From Clostridiales bacterium (GTDB taxonomy: Bacteria; Bacillota_A; Clostridia; Oscillospirales; Oscillospiraceae), in contig DXUR01000133.1 in NCBI GenBank assembly GCA_019417795.1, forward strand, positions 1-6,943: a stretch of 6,943 bases of DNA, read 5' to 3'. The notes under the pieces were generated by a model. The model was not told the origin of the DNA. It ran no database searches and was given only the letters and a program-made list of their open reading frames with translations. The position numbers were made by a program, and so were the translations under genes. Below, piece by piece: positions 5,991-6,943 of this stretch; within the stretch, counting starts at the first letter, position 1, and every line of letters begins with the position of its first letter.

Positions 5991-6019
5991 CAGACACATT
6001 GCAAAAGCCGTGTTATACT
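5991..6019 (+). promoter_or_regulatory. Predicted extended -10 promoter for the KtrB/TrkH gene
   Basis: CAGACA (5991-5996, 4/6 to TTGACA), a 17-nt spacer, then TATACT (6014-6019, 5/6). TG at 6011-6012 gives an extended -10 (TGTTATACT). The start near 6026 leaves a leader of about 40 nt, too short to hold a c-di-AMP riboswitch of the ydaO type often seen before K+ transporters. Confidence 0.65.
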
Positions 6020-6048
6020 GTACGGAAAATTGAGAGTACCATCGTTTC

Positions 6049-6057
6049 AAGGAGGTG
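6049..6057 (+). promoter_or_regulatory. Strong ribosome-binding site that fixes the GTG start of the KtrB/TrkH gene
   Basis: AAGGAGGTG is a near-perfect anti-16S match ending 6 nt before the GTG at 6064. The only nearby ATG (6062) is followed at once by TGA in its own frame, so it cannot start the gene. The GTG is therefore the initiator. Confidence 0.8.
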
Positions 6058-6063
6058 TGTGAT

Positions 6064-6943
6064 GTGACGGAGACTGTGTTTCGCTTAAAGCGGCATTTGA
6101 CTTCTTTTCAAATTATGATCCTCGGCTTTGCGGGCGTGATTCTGTTGGGGGCGCTGGTGCTGATGCTGCCTATCGCCACAGTACAGCGGGTCTGGACGCC
6201 GTTTCATGAGGCACTGTTCACCTCCACTTCCGCTGTCTGCGTGACGGGGCTGGTGGTGCAGGATACCGGCAGTTATTGGTCCGCCTTCGGTCAAACAGTC
6301 ATATTGTTGCTGATCCAGATTGGCGGGCTTGGGGTGATCACCGGTGCGGTGACCTTCCTGATGCTCGCCGGACGGAACATCACGCTCAAGGAGCGCAGCG
6401 CCATGCAGGACGCCATCTCCGCCCCTGCGGTGGGCGGCATCGTGCGCCTGACGAGATTTATCCTCAAGGGGACCTTTCTGGTCGAGCTGCTGGGCGCGCT
6501 GGCGCTGCTGCCGGTGTTCTGCCGGGACTATGGGCTGCGGGGCGTATGGATGTCCGTTTTCCATTCCGTTTCCGCATTCTGCAATGCGGGCTTCGATATT
6601 CTGGGGCGGACGGATTCCCTCTACCCCTCGCTGACGGCCTATGCCGCAGACCCGCTGGTCAACATTGTGATCATGCTGCTGATCATCGTGGGTGGTATTG
6701 GCTTTTTGACCTGGGATGATATCTGCACGCACCGGCTACACCTGCGGCAGTACCGGATGCAGAGCAAGGTCATTCTGAGCGCGACGGCGCTGCTAATCGT
6801 GCTCCCAGCAGTCCTCTTTTTTGTGACGGACTTTGCGAACCTCCCCGTGGGAGAGCGGATATTGGCCTCCCTTTTTCAGTCGGTCACGCCGCGGACGGCC
6901 GGCTATAACACAGTGGATCTGACGGAGATGACGGATGCCTCTC
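6064..6943 (+). CDS. ktrB: KtrB/TrkH-family potassium uptake channel subunit (3' end outside window)
   Basis: The first 293 codons are present and the frame is still open at the window end. The protein is an integral membrane K+ translocating subunit built from M1-P-M2 repeats. Three of the four pore loops are visible: FTSTSAVCVTGLVVQDTG (about 52-69), HSVSAFCNAGFDILG (167-181) and SVTPRTAGYNTVD (273-285), each with its selectivity-filter glycine (G62, G176, G280). Membrane helices surround them (for example 16-38, 77-101, 133-152, 198-216, 235-254). The fourth pore loop lies outside. The short N-terminus and loop spacing favour KtrB over Gram-negative TrkH. Its cytoplasmic nucleotide-binding partner (KtrA/TrkA-N type) is expected just downstream, beyond the window. 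Translation starts at GTG 6064. It is transcribed away from the LtaS-type gene. Family assignment is very secure; the KtrB versus TrkH label less so. Confidence 0.92.
   Translation, partial: MTETVFRLKRHLTSFQIMILGFAGVILLGALVLMLPIATVQRVWTPFHEALFTSTSAVCVTGLVVQDTGSYWSAFGQTVILLLIQIGGLGVITGAVTFLMLAGRNITLKERSAMQDAISAPAVGGIVRLTRFILKGTFLVELLGALALLPVFCRDYGLRGVWMSVFHSVSAFCNAGFDILGRTDSLYPSLTAYAADPLVNIVIMLLIIVGGIGFLTWDDICTHRLHLRQYRMQSKVILSATALLIVLPAVLFFVTDFANLPVGERILASLFQSVTPRTAGYNTVDLTEMTDAS

Noticed and set aside
5805..6062. Possible 85-aa protein starting MTDRELILEQ in the divergent intergenic region
   Set aside because: It has no ribosome site, covers both predicted promoters and the hairpins, and does not resemble a known protein; its stop merely coincides with the start of the K+ channel gene.

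Overview
The window looks like chromosomal DNA of a Gram-positive, Clostridia-type (Bacillota) bacterium of moderate GC content. Strong AGGAGG-type ribosome sites, an LtaS-type lipoteichoic acid synthase, a KtrB/TrkH potassium channel subunit and a Tn916-style int/xis pair all point that way. S-layer-homology-like repeats and the protein families fit a gut Oscillospirales-type organism, but that finer placement is inference.

Layout. (1) Positions 1-36 (minus strand) hold the first 12 codons of the ychF P-loop ATPase gene. (2) From just behind the ychF leader to somewhere before 3083 lies a compact integrated element, all on the minus strand. In transcription order it carries a winged-helix DNA-binding protein (2768-2346), an unrecognised 217-aa protein (2288-1635), a Tn916-like 67-aa excisionase (1616-1413) and a tyrosine integrase with a complete catalytic set (1321-140). 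A tandem 11-bp repeat lies beyond the integrase end, and a gene-free stretch rich in inverted repeats lies at the other end. No conjugation, capsid or recognisable cargo genes are present, so this is either a minimal or satellite element or the remnant of a larger one. (3) Positions 5750-3084 (minus) encode an 888-aa membrane-anchored LtaS-type enzyme whose C-terminus carries three degenerate S-layer-homology-like repeats. (4) Positions 5751-6063 are a divergent intergenic region with two opposing promoters and several hairpins between them. (5) From 6064 to the window end (plus) runs the 5' two-thirds or so of a KtrB/TrkH-type K+ transporter gene.

How the parts relate. Int and Xis would integrate and excise the element; the winged-helix protein and the inverted repeats upstream of it are the likely control or replication module. 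The insertion sits within about 100 bp of the ychF start codon, so ychF is probably now transcribed from element DNA or by read-through from int. The two envelope-related chromosomal genes (LTA-type synthase and K+ channel) are divergently transcribed. The most interesting signals are the LtaS-SLH fusion, the very small integrative element with its unidentified 217-aa protein, and the structured control regions at 2873-2961 and 5855-5953.
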